In this document: one piece after another, positions 1-10,977 of the stretch | How positions within the stretch are numbered: position 1 is the first letter of the stretch | Layout of the letters: each line of letters starts with the position of its first letter | Origin: Gnetum montanum | Lineage: Eukaryota > Streptophyta > Gnetopsida > Gnetales > Gnetaceae | Direction of reading: 5' to 3' | Assembly (NCBI GenBank): GCA_015680685.1 | Contig: MNCI01006496.1 | Coordinates: 455,978-478,087 of the forward strand | DNA length: 22,110 bases | The notes under the pieces: model-generated | Told to the model about the DNA's origin: nothing | Database searches by the model: none | What the model saw: only the letters and a program-made list of their open reading frames with translations | Made by a program: the position numbers and the translations under genes

Positions 1-1880
1 TTAGACATTGAGATTCTTACAATAGGGGTAACCAAGTCCAACAAATATAATACTCATATGTTGCATAATTATATAAACCATGAGAATAAGAACTTGTATA
101 AAACATGGTTATAACATACTAGAAAGAAGTGGAATACATATTGGCCCACAAATCATGATATCGATATACTAAGTCATGAAGAACACAAGGAATGAGATAG
201 AAACTTGATTACATCATGATAATAATAAATCATGTACTTAGGCATCAAAAGTTATAGAGTTAGACAAGTAAGACATTGAAAGTAACATATAAATAAATAG
301 ATACAAAGATATAAATCTTAGTATATAATGTAGGAAACAATAATTTAGACCATAGTAAATAACTATAGGTAATATAATTAATAGTTATGATCAACATACT
401 ACATCATTGGAGTGTGTTAAATGTATGTGTATAATTTTCTTGTTAGTTCCCTTTAAAAAACTATAACCAAGGAACACATTTTTATTCAATAGGCATATCT
501 CTTATTAACTAATTACTAGAATCTAGATTAGTCTCTTTATCTATAATGTTATGGTTATATATTTAATAACATACCTTGAGGTTGATATTAATACTCAAAT
601 CTTTAGCATTGCTTCATTTAAGATTAGAGCTAAGATAAGACATGATGTTTTGAAATTAATTTACCTAACAATTTTCCTATTTCTTTTGTTTTTAATGTTT
701 TAAATTTAAATCTATATCATGATAATGTTCTTGCATTAGACCCAAAGGATACCCTTGAGGTTTTTAACGGTGTAATTGAAGATCAAACTCCATTAAAGCT
801 ATTAAGAAAACCAATTCTATTTTAAGTAAGAGAGACAAGAAACATAAAAAAAAAGAAGTTGCATAAGTACTTGAGGTATTGGAGTGAAGAAAGGATGTAA
901 GAAGATAATATGTGTTTATGAAAATGATTTAACCATGTGGAAGCTTGATGTTATTCCATGTATAAGTTCCACTTGAGTCAAGTGTATTTTTAAGGATGAG
1001 GAAGATAATTAAGACATCAACCCATCTTGTTGATGTAATGATCATCCTCATTACTTATTAGGACCCTTTAAAAGTTTTTGTTTATATTTTGGAGTCTTTT
1101 TGATTTTTTAAACCCATTTTCATGGTTTTGGCATTCAACTACAAGTTTCTAAAAATTACAATTAGTCATAGTGAACAATTTTAAACTATTAAAAGTTATA
1201 GTCAATCAACTATAGTTTACCAAAAGTATCAAAAATTGAGATTTATAAGGTTAGGAAGTGAGTTTTAAGGGGTTATAGTGGTAAAAATATAGATCACAAT
1301 TAGTCATATTTGGTAATGAAATAAAAATAACAAATGTTGGGTTTGCACTAGTTGTAACTTTCAATTCAATTATAACATGAAATTATGATTTGGCTACAAG
1401 GCATGAGCCTTTGAAGTTTGTAGAAAATCTATTTTTAAAAAAGGATATAATTTTAAAGAAAAGGGAAATGATTAAGAAAGACAAATGATCACGTTGGTGA
1501 CTATAAAAGGATGAAAGAATGATAAGTGGTAAAGTAGACTCTATACCCAACTATATAAATCATAAGTGTTGTGAGTGACCTAATCATAATCCATGAATGA
1601 ACTAAATATGGCTTCTAGAGAGTTGATATAAAATCATTGAATTTTTTTTTCTAACTTGAGTTAGCTATAGTTCTATGTTTATAATTTAAGTCAAAGTGGG
1701 ACATATGTTATGATGTTTTTTGATATAAAGAATGATAAAGTAATATATTTTAGTTAAGTATGAATTTTAATTAGAAATGAAAATAAATTCTTACTACCCT
1801 ATAGTGATGAGCATTTGTTCCTAGATTGCAATACACATCCTAAACTACTATAGCCATTACTAGTATTATCAAGTAACTAA
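1..1880. other. AT-rich non-coding DNA, no gene seen
   Basis: No frame on either strand stays open for a useful length and no domain is recognisable. Isolated TATA-like strings occur (TATAAAAG at 1502-1509, TATATAAAT near 1552) with nothing identifiable downstream, so I do not call promoters. A short inverted repeat (GTAATGA / TCATTAC) lies near 1036-1055. Base composition resembles the rest of the left 9 kb and is more AT-rich than the region right of 13052. Confidence 0.6.
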
Positions 1881-1886
1881 CTACTG

Positions 1887-2054
1887 GGTGTATCAAGAAA
1901 TATCACTATTAGATTACCAAACTATTACACATTATGATCAAAATTGGTTGTACTTATTTTGATAATTTATGGTGTACCAAGAAATATCATTATTAGATTA
2001 CCAAACTATTACACATTATGATCAAAATTGATTGTACTTATTTTGAAAATTTAT
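1887..2054. repeat. 84-bp head-to-tail tandem duplication
   Basis: Copy 1 is 1887-1970 and copy 2 is 1971-2054, directly abutting. I count four substitutions over 84 positions and no indels, about 95% identity. Both copies contain ATCAAGAAATATCA-like and TTACACATTATGATCAAAAT segments. It is the youngest-looking repeat in the left part of the window. No coding potential is seen, and a simple unequal-crossover or replication-slippage origin suffices. Confidence 0.95.
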
Positions 2055-2685
2055 TATTATGTGATGAAAATAAACATTAAACTAAGTGAAAAGGAATATA
2101 AATTGCATAGACAAGTAAAATCTAATTTGCATCAAAGTACTACAATCATCATAAATAATCTCAACCTTTGTTTCTATTCATAGAGTATGTCCAAGTATAT
2201 TATACTCAAATAAAGATGGTGTGCAACTTCTTAGACCATACTATGAGTACTCACTAATTGTTACTAGAATTATGGAATACAAATACCAAGAGTTTGACTA
2301 AGATGTGATCTAAAAGGTACATTAAATATGGTTGTTAGTATGTATTTATAGTTAGTACCAACACTAGATTCATCCATCTTATGATATAATATGAAGACAT
2401 CATATAATAGCTATGATATGATATTAGAGGTGTGATGTTGCAATCCACTTATTAACTATTCATCATACCCTCACATCTAAATAAAAACTTATTCTCAATT
2501 TAAACAAAATTGGGATAGAGTTTGTTACAAAATTATGAAGATGACTTCAATTGATTAATTATCAAACTAATTGACTAACTTGAGTGTTGTATTAAAAAAT
2601 TTATTTTAGCAATTTTCCAAAATGATAAAATAGATATATATACATCAAAAATTACAAAAAAAAATTATAGAACTCTAGAGATTCT
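2055..2685. other. AT-rich non-coding DNA, nothing recognised
   Basis: No open frame of note on either strand, no repeat pair and no RNA-gene pattern seen. It separates the 84-bp duplication from the fossil coding region that reads leftward to about 2690. Confidence 0.5.
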
Positions 2686-2689
2686 TCAA

Positions 2690-4440
2690 CAATAGGTCTT
2701 TAGGTAGTTCGTAGCAGTGGTGGTTCCAATCATAGATTGGTAGCCTAATATCCCATGTGGAAGTAATTCAAAATGAATTGATACTTCTCTAAATCTATCT
2801 ATGAATTTTTTATGCTTTAGGCTAGCTTAGCTAGGTTTGCTATTCTAGAAATGTTTTTGGCTATACAACCAAGGCAATGAATAGTTTATGCTTAACATCA
2901 AAGCCTCAAACTCTCTCTCTAAGCTCTTGGTAATTTACCATTCTTTTTTATAGACTTCCTATTGAACCTTATTGCTTGATGTAGTGAGTTCTAAGGGCTT
3001 CTAGCTTTACAGATGCTACTTGTAACTTCATATTCATTTCATTTTGGAATTTACTTGAATATTCAAATAATGAAAAATTTGTTATTCCTTGTTTCTTTAC
3101 TTCATTCCTAGGATGATCATATATTACCATGGTAATATTTTTGTATGTTAGATTAGTTAACTCCATGTAATGGATCATTTCTTCAATTTGAAAATTGTTA
3201 ACAATGATTTCTACTTGGGACTATCGAGATTTCATCAAAGATTCTCTTTCAAAAAACATCTAAAAATCATTGTAAAGAAACATTTATATGTATCTTATAT
3301 TCCTTAATATCCTTATTTATTTCTTTTTAGATGTCTTCTTGATTTCTACTATGTATTTTAACTATATTATATTTGGTAACCTTTTCTTTTTAGGTTTCAA
3401 TCTCTATTACAGACCTCTATTGCAATGCTTAGAATTTTACCATTGAGATATTTTTATTTTTTATAGTTAACCATTTAATATTTGCATGTATCTTCAAAAA
3501 TTACCTATGAAGGTAAATTAATTGAGTCTTTAGTTATTCCTTTTCTTTTGTTACTTGTGTTAACCTCTAGTTTCTAGTACCAAATCATTATTCCCTTCTT
3601 TCAACATTGTAATGTGGTTTTATAATCCATATGTTCTAGCATCAGTTGTGAAAGCATGACATATGGATTTTTCCCTCTTTATTTCAAGTTAATATTTTTT
3701 AGTAGTAAGACATTATACTTCCTCAACTTGAAACAACATAAGCAAATCTAAAACTACAAACCTAGTAGGATCCTGAATCTAAGCATAAAGTTGGGCATTT
3801 TTTTCCTATAATCTATGTGCCTCTAACTCTATGTACTAAACAATAGTTTCATCTCATACTAGCTTCCCTGTCATCAAAATTAATTTTAAATCTGATACTA
3901 TAATACTTTTAGAAATATTTAAATTATCTTGAACAATTTTTTAGTCTATGAATATCTATCCAAAGAATTTTCGTGTTGATCTACAGACATCATTTCCTTT
4001 CCTTCTTCAACATCTACAAATACTTAAACACCCTACATCTTAGGGAAATAAGGAATGAATATTGTAGGAATATTTAATGTTGCATGAACATGTTCTATAA
4101 ATTCCTTCATAATAACTTCTTAGTCTTCATGAATAATTATGAGAATTATGATCCTATTACTTAATGCCAGAATGACTTGGAATATAATAGCATTACCAAA
4201 AATTTGAGTTGTTTAGTTATCTATTGTGACATTGTCTAAAATTTAACTAGTTATTAGATTCATGAAAATTTTAGGTTCAACAATTATTATACTAAGTATT
4301 TGTTGAATGTATCCTAGCCTCCAGCTCATAGCTTCTGACAATTACTATATATGACTTATTGCTAGTCAGTATACCCTAGGATCTACTATAGGGACATCAG
4401 TAGTTTCCTGACAATTTATTTTATAGGAATTATTATGTTC
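2690..4440 (-). pseudogene. Fossil minus-strand coding region, unidentified, with coiled-coil stretches
   Basis: I do not recognise this product. Read leftward from about 4440, one minus frame is largely open to about 3940. A second frame then covers about 3930-3560 and a third about 3240-2690, so there are at least two frame changes. Nearly all stops are TAA or TAG at places where Gln fits the local amphipathic pattern. Near 3785-3840 the translation shows a heptad-like run (YIELEAHRL, stop, EKNAQLYA). Around 4000 it reads DVEEGKEMMSVDQHENSLD. The longest uninterrupted piece is 2969-3178 (69 codons, containing NMKLQVASVKLEALRTHY). I see no catalytic motif, zinc knuckle, RT or integrase. It could be the Gag-like or accessory ORF of a retroelement, or a host coiled-coil gene. 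The coding signal itself is moderately convincing; the function is unknown. Confidence 0.4.
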
Positions 4441-4888
4441 ACTAGCATTGAAGTTGGTGTACCCATTAAAGTATTTATTTATGTTAATTTTATGTTGGAT
4501 GGAGTTTTTATCTATCAAAAATTTAATTATTCTAGTAGATGAAGCATTTTATACTATCCTAACTATATCATTTGTGCATACAACTATTTCCACTTACTTA
4601 GAGAGTTTCTTGATCAAGTGGGAAAAAAATGGTAGTATAAGCTTGTCTAAATTCTTTTCTTAGAATCTCCTATAAATATCCAAGAAAATAAGATAAGACA
4701 TGTTTTCTAGATACCTCCCACTTAATTTAGCACTTCCTCTGGTACATAAGTTGATATTCTATTCAAGCACTTTATGGAGTAGTTGTAGTAAGTCCCTATT
4801 TTAAAATATATCTTCTTAGCCAATCACCATAAGCATAAATGATGTTCTCATCATCACATCATATCATAGTTATCAATAGTAATCCACA
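4441..4888. other. Non-coding stretch left of the copia PPT-like motif
   Basis: This is where a 3' LTR of the minus-strand copia relic would be expected. I could not find a segment matching the 5' LTR candidate at 8061-8634, so the 3' LTR is either missing or too diverged to see by eye. A 71-codon plus-strand frame at 4448-4663 looks like chance. Confidence 0.4.
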
Positions 4889-4903
4889 CTTCTCCCCTTT
4901 TTT
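4889..4903 (-). other. Polypurine-tract-like motif of a Ty1/copia element
   Basis: On the minus strand the sequence is AAAAAAGGGGAGAAG, preceded by CTTTTTGATGG and a short spacer. Plant Ty1/copia elements commonly carry a TTGATG...CAAAGGGGGAGAA block near the plus-strand primer site, so the resemblance fits the copia Gag relic that reads leftward from 8005. With no pol between, about 3 kb or more of internal sequence must have been lost or replaced. Confidence 0.45.
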
Positions 4904-4925
4904 GCATACCATCAAAAAGGAGTGA

Positions 4926-6422
4926 AGTAGTGCTATATGATAGAGAAAGAGAATGCACAAGCAAAATTGGACATTGATTTTCAAAGTTTCTTAATGAAAA
5001 CTTAAGGACTTAAGTATGCTAAGAATATAGATGTAGACATGATTTCCAAAGAACAAAAAGCACTTAAAAAGTACACATCAATTTGCATTAATAGTATAGG
5101 ACTATTGATGTCAAACCAATTAAGTGTTGCCCCTTATTTGTTCACATAGAAGGTTAGAAATAATGAGGTACAAGCATTTTAGTTTATATCCAAAGATGAA
5201 ATTTTAGCATTGAAGATTATATAACCTCTCTTTGAGTCAATAAGTTATTAGAATAACCAAAATCTCATAACTTTATAATCATCCAATATATATACTTCAT
5301 TTCTTACCAAAATAGATTAAGAACACCCATTTTTGTACTTCTCAACTCATATTTGCAATAAGATACATTATCAACATATAATAGGTCAAACAATATAACA
5401 TATGAATAGAGCTCACAAGTAAGTTTATATAACATATAAATTTTAGGTGCTTTCACAAATAAAATTCATCTTTAGGTAAAGATTTTAATAAATTTCCTCT
5501 TTTACAACATTACCAAATGAGTATGCTCTTCCATGCTCATTTTTAGCTGAGGGTGATGGATTGGAAAGTCTTGTTGATTGAGCATCTTTTGGTAAGAGTT
5601 TCAAATGACTCCCCTTATACTAATGGCCTCTTGGATGATAATTAGGTATAGACTTCACCTGCATATGTGAAAATTATAGTGCTCCCTTTGAGCCCTTTTT
5701 GGATAAGCTAGTTCTTTTCAAAGATGACTATCAAAGCTCTTTTATCATCAAGGTGTTATCCTTGCAAGGCAATGTAAAGATCAAGTGTGGACACTAGAGT
5801 CTCCAATTAACAATACTAGTTCCTCTATACATGTTTCTTCATAAGATTCATGATTTTCATCAAGGATATCAATTCAAATTCTTGATTTTTGAAACAAAAA
5901 TGAGCTTTGAGATTTCAAAGGAAAGCACAATTCCAAGACAAAATAATGAAAGTTCAATGCAAGGCTATTGGTCCATGAATTACATGCAAGGATTTAATAT
6001 CATTTGAAGCTAAAAACATACTAGTTAAGAATCCAAAAGATGATATAAAGTATCACAAGCTTTCAGTCACCCATAAAACTAATTATTTTATGCTCATATA
6101 TTCTCAAAAGGTACCATAATCAAATAGTCACAAATATTCCATCTATGTGCTTATCTTAACATTTGTCAAACCTAGAGCTAATATTCCAAGGACTTGAAAT
6201 ATGTAAGTACACATTAAAATAATTTAGTCTTTCTTGATCATTCAAATGACAAATAAAAGAAATTAAAACGTAACATGATAACTAGCAAGCAATGAAATAG
6301 AAACTTATCATAACTTACCTTACTTTCAATACAGAGGGAAAAGACTAATGAAGTTTGAGATGAGGTCCTCTATCATGAAGTGCCTCCTAACATTTTACTT
6401 CTTTTTCATCAATCCTTTTGTT
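4926..6422. other. Non-coding interior of the copia relic, nothing recognised
   Basis: About 1.5 kb between the PPT-like motif and the coiled-coil frame. I looked for protease, GAG-pre-integrase, integrase, RT and RNase H motifs on the minus strand and for genes on the plus strand and saw none. All frames are heavily interrupted. It may be ancient pol beyond recognition or unrelated inserted DNA. Confidence 0.4.
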
Positions 6423-7060
6423 TTACAGCCAAGCTTCTTTATATTCTTTATGATGGAAATAATTTTGATCACCTTCCATATCATCCATAATTTCAAGGAT
6501 TTTTCTAATTTCCAACTCATCATTATTTCTAGCTATTGCTTCCTGCAAAACATCCTTACTAGGAACTTTTTGGCTAGACCAAGCATCAATCTTATTTTGA
6601 AAAACATGAGGATAATCAAATTTTTGTTTACTTCCATAATTTTTATGGAAAAATAAAGTGTTCATTTCATGAATGGGGTTATCAATCCTGATCATTCTTG
6701 ATCTTGTATCCTCTTGTAAGACTTTTTGTTTATTCCTAGGCTATTTTTCATGAACCTCTCCTCCTTGAAAAACTATGTAATCCTTATTTAAAGGAGTTAG
6801 TTGTTGAATCTCAGCTTTTATGTCTAAGATTTATCCTTTTAACTCAATGTGACCTGGATTAAGCTTTTCACTCATAAATTTCTTTACCTTCATAAACTAA
6901 TAATGTAGAATGAGAATTTCTTCCTGTAATTCACTATACCTTTTATCATTCTTACCTCTTAGTTCATCAGTATCTTGTAGAGACCCTTTAGTTGAAAGTG
7001 CATCAATATGAGCTAAGAAATTTTTGTAAAGTCATTTACTACTTCCTCACTTTACTTACC
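6423..7060 (-). pseudogene. Coiled-coil continuation of the copia Gag frame, broken
   Basis: After the zinc knuckle the minus-strand reading shifts frame near 7060 and then stays nearly open to 6423, with only three or four stops. The first half is strongly charged and heptad-like (for example DELRGKNDKRYSELQEEI, then KKFMSEKLNPGHIELKG). The last 90 codons (6695-6423) are uninterrupted, acidic and end MDDMEGDQNYFHHKEYKEAWL-like before a stop. Many plant copia polyproteins have a coiled-coil linker between the CCHC knuckle and protease, so position and composition fit. No protease DSG motif follows. I do not recognise the final 90 residues, which might be a separate accessory ORF. Confidence 0.45.
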
Positions 7061-7141
7061 ATCATCCCAACTAGTGTAGAAGTTACCCTTTTTTGTATCC
7101 ATATCAATCCTCTCATTTTGTTGCAGCTTGCCATTGCTAAG

Positions 7142-8005
7142 ATATTCAGAGGCCACATGTGCTCTTCTACGACACATCCAACATTATATTGAAGAGGAAT
7201 CAAAATTAGAATCTGAAAATGTTTTACTTCTTTTCTTATCTCTAAATTAATTAGATCCTTGTTTATTGAAGTTCTTACCTCTACTTACAATGAGTCTTTG
7301 TAGCCTTCTTGAGAGAAGAGCTATCTCCTCATCATTGCCCATGTCTTATTCAATAGGTTCCTTTTCTTTGGAGGCTGATTTTAGAGCAATGGATTTTTCT
7401 TGAATAGCTCTTTTTCTTATGAGATTCATTTCATGAGCAATAAGAGCACTTTGAAGCTCTTCAATGTCAATAACCTTTGTTCTAAACTTAGGTTGAAGAG
7501 TTCTAATCATCTTTATTATGACATTGCTTTTAGGAAAATCTTTACCAATACCTCTAATAGCTATAGTAAGAGTATCTTCTCTAGATAAATAGTCTTTTAT
7601 TTTCTCACCTTCTCTCATCTTAAGCTTATCATGCTTACTTTGTAAAACTCAGAGTTTAGATTGCTTAACTATTAAAGTTCCATCATAAGTAACCTCTAAA
7701 GTTACCCAAATTTACTTTTCCATTTTACATCTAGATACTCTATTAAACTTAGATTTATTCAATGCATAATACAAACAATTTTTTTCTTTTGAATCAAACA
7801 TGAACTTATCTCTTTCTTTTTGCATCCATTTTTTCTAGGGCTTAATGCATCTTGTTTTGTTGTCGATGAATCATATGTAGCCTTTAAGAATGGATTCCCA
7901 AACTTCAAACTCCATGGACTTGAAGAAGCCTTACATCTTGATCTTCCAATAGGCAAAGTAAAACCCATTGAACATCAATGGCTTTGTGTAAGATGTCCCT
8001 TCCAT
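7142..8005 (-). pseudogene. gag: Ty1/copia Gag (DUF4219-like, UBN2, CCHC), decayed
   Basis: One minus-strand frame runs 288 codons from ATG 8005-8003 to 7142 with no frameshift but eight premature stops. The start is chosen because MEGTSY lies about 40 nt downstream of the primer site and leads straight into the MFNG-x-YWKIKM block of the DUF4219-like N-terminus. Next come a SRCK / IW-TLEVTYDGT block and KMREGEKIKDYLSR, both typical of UBN2 copia Gag. The middle (7618-7349) is uninterrupted, containing PKFRTKVIDIEELQSALIAH. At 7142-7183 a CX2CX4HX4C knuckle is visible, but its last Cys codon reads TAT (Tyr). Gag would package element RNA into cytoplasmic particles; this copy cannot. It is the best-preserved part of the copia relic and no pol follows. 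Confidence 0.9.
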
Positions 8006-8046
8006 TGTTCACTCTTGAAAGTTGATGTAGAGTGCAAGACTACAAA

Positions 8047-8058
8047 GCTCCAATACCA
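8047..8058 (-). other. Primer binding site, initiator Met tRNA type (copia relic)
   Basis: Minus strand TGGTATTGGAGC differs at two adjacent positions from the usual plant TGGTATCAGAGC, complementary to the 3' end of initiator Met tRNA. It lies 41 nt upstream of the Gag ATG, and two bases after a CA that would end the 5' LTR. Order LTR, primer site, Gag is as expected for Ty1/copia. Confidence 0.8.
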
Positions 8059-8060
8059 CT

Positions 8061-8634
8061 TGAGGATTTTAGAACTTAGAAAGAGGGGATGAATAAGTTC
8101 CCTAAACTAAAATTAATAACCACAAAATTCACACTCAATTTTAACATGATTTCCCAACTTTGATAGTCCAAACTTAGAGGGTAGATCACTTACACACCTC
8201 TAGACTATGTTTTTCTAAAATGTGGTTTGAAGGGTACCACACCCTCTACAAATTCTAAGTTGAACTATAGAGTATTTTTTCACTACAAAACCACTCAATC
8301 CTACAAGGTTACAACAAGATTAGAAAGTGATTTAAGGGATCCCATAACATTTACAAATTGAGCTCCACTTTGGATTATTTTGATGCTACATGAACACTCA
8401 ATCCCATAGGATCCCAACAATATCAATCACAAAACCTTCTCACAAGAAGCACATCAACCCCAAAAGGCAATAAGAGAGAAACAAAATTACAAGGAGAGAA
8501 TGTAACTAAATTACAGGTCCTTGTACCTTAAAGCACAAATCATAATTCAACAACTAAAAAAGCAAATTATTTGAAAAATGAAGTACACATGTACAATATC
8601 TAATGATTGCTTTGATAGTGACTATTCATGTACA
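8061..8634 (-). repeat. Candidate 5' LTR of the minus-strand copia relic
   Basis: The inner end is well supported: on the minus strand it finishes CTAAAATCCTCA two bases before the primer site, and carries the ATTCATCCCCTCTTTCTAAG block similar to the C-rich block common at this place in plant copia elements. The outer end is only a proposal: the last suitable boundary before the next element (8640) is TGTACA at 8629-8634, giving TG...CA ends and about 574 bp. I found no second copy, so the length is uncertain. Confidence 0.45.
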
Positions 8635-8639
8635 ATACT

Positions 8640-9210
8640 TATCACATCCCCATTCCCAAATGATGCTACTACCTAATGACAATGGTACCTCTTCATAATA
8701 AGTGTTATTATTATCATAAAAAGACCTAAAAGGGTAGTTGTAAGTAAGATCCAAAAGGCATGTTGTAATAACAAACACATCTCTGAAGGTAACCTTTGGG
8801 GATTTGACCTAAGGCATTTACCCCCAAGGTTATAGGTCATGCTAGCATGGGGTGGTGGAGCTAGTATAGGAAAGTCATAGGAGCTAGGTGAAGTGAGATA
8901 ACAAGTGGACTAGCCATCCCTTCTAGCTAGGTTATAAGCCTAACCATGGTAGCAATGCTAGATTGCCTCTAAGGAATGGATGCCAAAGGAAGAAAATCCC
9001 AAGGAACATTCTTAGAGCATTATCTAAATACACTATTCCATATCAATAAAGCATTCTTTTCTTTCTCTTTCCACATTTTTCCTATTATTTCCTTTATACA
9101 TAATGTTGAATATCACATATTTTTAATTTGATATATTTTATTCATACACATAATGTCTAATATATCATATATTTGATGTTTTTCATGACATCTAAGGATG
9201 GAATGTCACA
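8640..9210 (+). repeat. 5' LTR of the plus-strand element
   Basis: The start (TATCACATCCCC) aligns with the second copy at 12935 (TCTCACATCCCC); the original was probably TGTCACATCC. The end is GGAATGTCACA at 9200-9210, two bases before the primer site. An AATAAA poly(A) signal lies at 9045-9050. Length is about 571 bp. Only the first 145 bp can be compared with the 3' copy. Confidence 0.75.
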
Positions 9211-9212
9211 AT

Positions 9213-9224
9213 TGGTATCAAAGC
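9213..9224 (+). other. Primer binding site, initiator Met tRNA type
   Basis: TGGTATCAAAGC differs by one base from the common plant TGGTATCAGAGC. It sits two bases after the CA that closes the 5' LTR at 9210. This fixes the element's orientation as plus. Confidence 0.85.
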
Positions 9225-10591
9225 AAACCATGACCCAAGGATCATTCAGAACCATGGGCTAACTACAACATGAACCTAATGATGAACCTTGAAGATACAA
9301 CACATAAAAAGCCATTGATCATCACTAGATGCACAATAAGTCTATGATGTAAGTTAGAAGATACCTTTCCATTGATTTCACAAACAAGGGATTAAGCATC
9401 TAGATCCCAACAACCAACAAAATTCTTCCATGGATATCATTAACCAAAGAAGATCTAATTACACCTCATCAAGATTCATCAATTACAAGAGACGTTGGTA
9501 AAATAATGATACACTGGTCCAAGTAACTATTATCCATCTTAATAATATAATTATTAATTGATTAGGGTCATTGTTAAATTTCTTTCAAGAAATTTAGTAA
9601 CCATGATTTAAATTGATCTTGCTTTGTTAAAATTCACTATCCAAGTAATCTAGAAGATTTCAAGTTACCATATGTCAACCTAGAAATTTTCATTCAACAA
9701 ATTAGGCTAGTTAGATCTTTTTAATTCATGAAAAATTATCTTTATTTTTGAACCTAAGACTATGTCCAATTCATAGTACTCATCGATACAATTCTAATGG
9801 TATAAATTTTGTCTCTATTAGACTTATGGTTTGAGAGATATTGATGTTTAAATTTTCTCCTTATATGTAAATTAAAATAATATTAATTTATTACTTTAAA
9901 AAATATCAAAATTTTAGTGTAGGAATCACCCAAAATTTCCATTTGCCCATACTAAACCCTTACCCTATCACTCGCCAAACCACCACGTTAAGCACCGAGG
10001 CAAGATGGATTAAAATAATAATAATAAGTAAAAAACAAAAACTTTTAAAGTGGAAGGTTGTGGGTTCAAACCCCAACCCCCCACCCCTCCCCCCAACATC
10101 AATATATATATATATATAATAATAAATTATTTTTAAAAAATGAAATAGAAAATATAATAAACAAATAAATAATATATTAATAAATTTAAAAATAAAATAN
10201 CCATCCTCAACTACATCACCAGCCACCAAAATGCACCACCAAAACCAAAACCCTTACTTCCTGCGCCCTCCGCCACTACCCATCATGTTGTCCCTATATC
10301 ACTCCCATTGCACCTTGGCTACTACTCGTTGCCAATGTCAAAAATAGGCTATGTGAATGGATAAACCATGTTGTAATCCTTCATCTACTCTACCAAAATA
10401 GTGCCTAATCCTTCTTCATCGACCCTACAGTGTGGTGCGTAAGCCCACCAGCAGGACACGTTACTTGCTACATAGGTATTCATGTAGGAGACGTAGCCCA
10501 ATACAAATTCCATCATTGCACATCTCACCTAGTTATGATGTCACCACCTCCTACCTATTGCATACCACAAAACCCTCAATTTCCTTTAGCA
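9225..10591. other. Element interior without genes; low-complexity tracts
   Basis: No gag-like frame follows the primer site. From about 10015 the composition swings sharply: an A-rich run; a tRNA T-arm-like string GGGTTCAAACCCC (10062-10074) containing a Pol III B-box-like GGTTCAAACCC; a C-run block (10071-10094); a TA repeat (about 10103-10118); then about 80 bp of A/T. Position 10200 is an unresolved N. From 10201 the sequence is C/A-rich (CACC and CCA strings) and leads into the 22-bp minisatellite. An open 89-codon minus frame at 9960-10229 spans low-complexity DNA and the N, and is not believed. Confidence 0.5.
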
Positions 10592-10898
10592 TCATGAATC
10601 ATTGCCTCCCATGCCATCGATCATCATCTTCCATGGTGCAGATCATCATCTCCCATGCCACAAATCACCACCACCCATGTGGTGGATCATCGCCTCTCAT
10701 GCCATCAATCATCACCTCCCTTGCTATGGGTCATCACCTTCCATGCTACATATCATCACCTTCCATGCTGCAGATCATCACCTCTCATGCCATAGATCAT
10801 TGTCTCCCATGCCACCGATCAGCACCTCCCCTATTTTAGATGAATGCCTTCCATGTCACTAACTAATGCCTATAATACCACTAATCATCATCTTCCCC
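10592..10898 (+). repeat. 22-bp minisatellite, about 14 copies
   Basis: Successive 22-bp units start at 10592, 10614, 10636 and so on, with consensus close to CCACAGATCATCACCTCCCATG. Phase is kept with no indel through at least 10877; the last two units are degraded. Because 22 is not a multiple of 3, all three frames see the same peptide cycle, which explains two overlapping His/Pro-rich open frames (10432-10839 and 10602-10862). I regard those as by-products of the repeat. Confidence 0.9.
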
Positions 10899-10977
10899 CT
10901 TCAACACTAGAAAAACCCTAATGCAATGTGTGCCAAAAGATAAAAAAATCCTTCTACAAGGAATGCATGCTGACAGA

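Noticed and set aside
6348-6656. 102-codon plus-strand frame, Phe/Ile-rich
   Set aside because: Antisense to the coiled-coil frame at 6423-6695; the hydrophobic composition is what a reverse reading of acidic/Lys codons gives.
7820-8092. 90-codon plus-strand frame
   Set aside because: It is the antisense shadow of the copia Gag N-terminus and primer-site region, which explains this DNA better on the minus strand.
10040-10080. Possible tRNA gene
   Set aside because: Only a T-arm-like string is present; no acceptor, D-arm or anticodon arm can be formed around it.
10432-10862. Two overlapping His/Pro-rich plus-strand frames (135 and 86 codons)
   Set aside because: Both are translations of the 22-bp minisatellite, whose non-multiple-of-3 period keeps several frames open.
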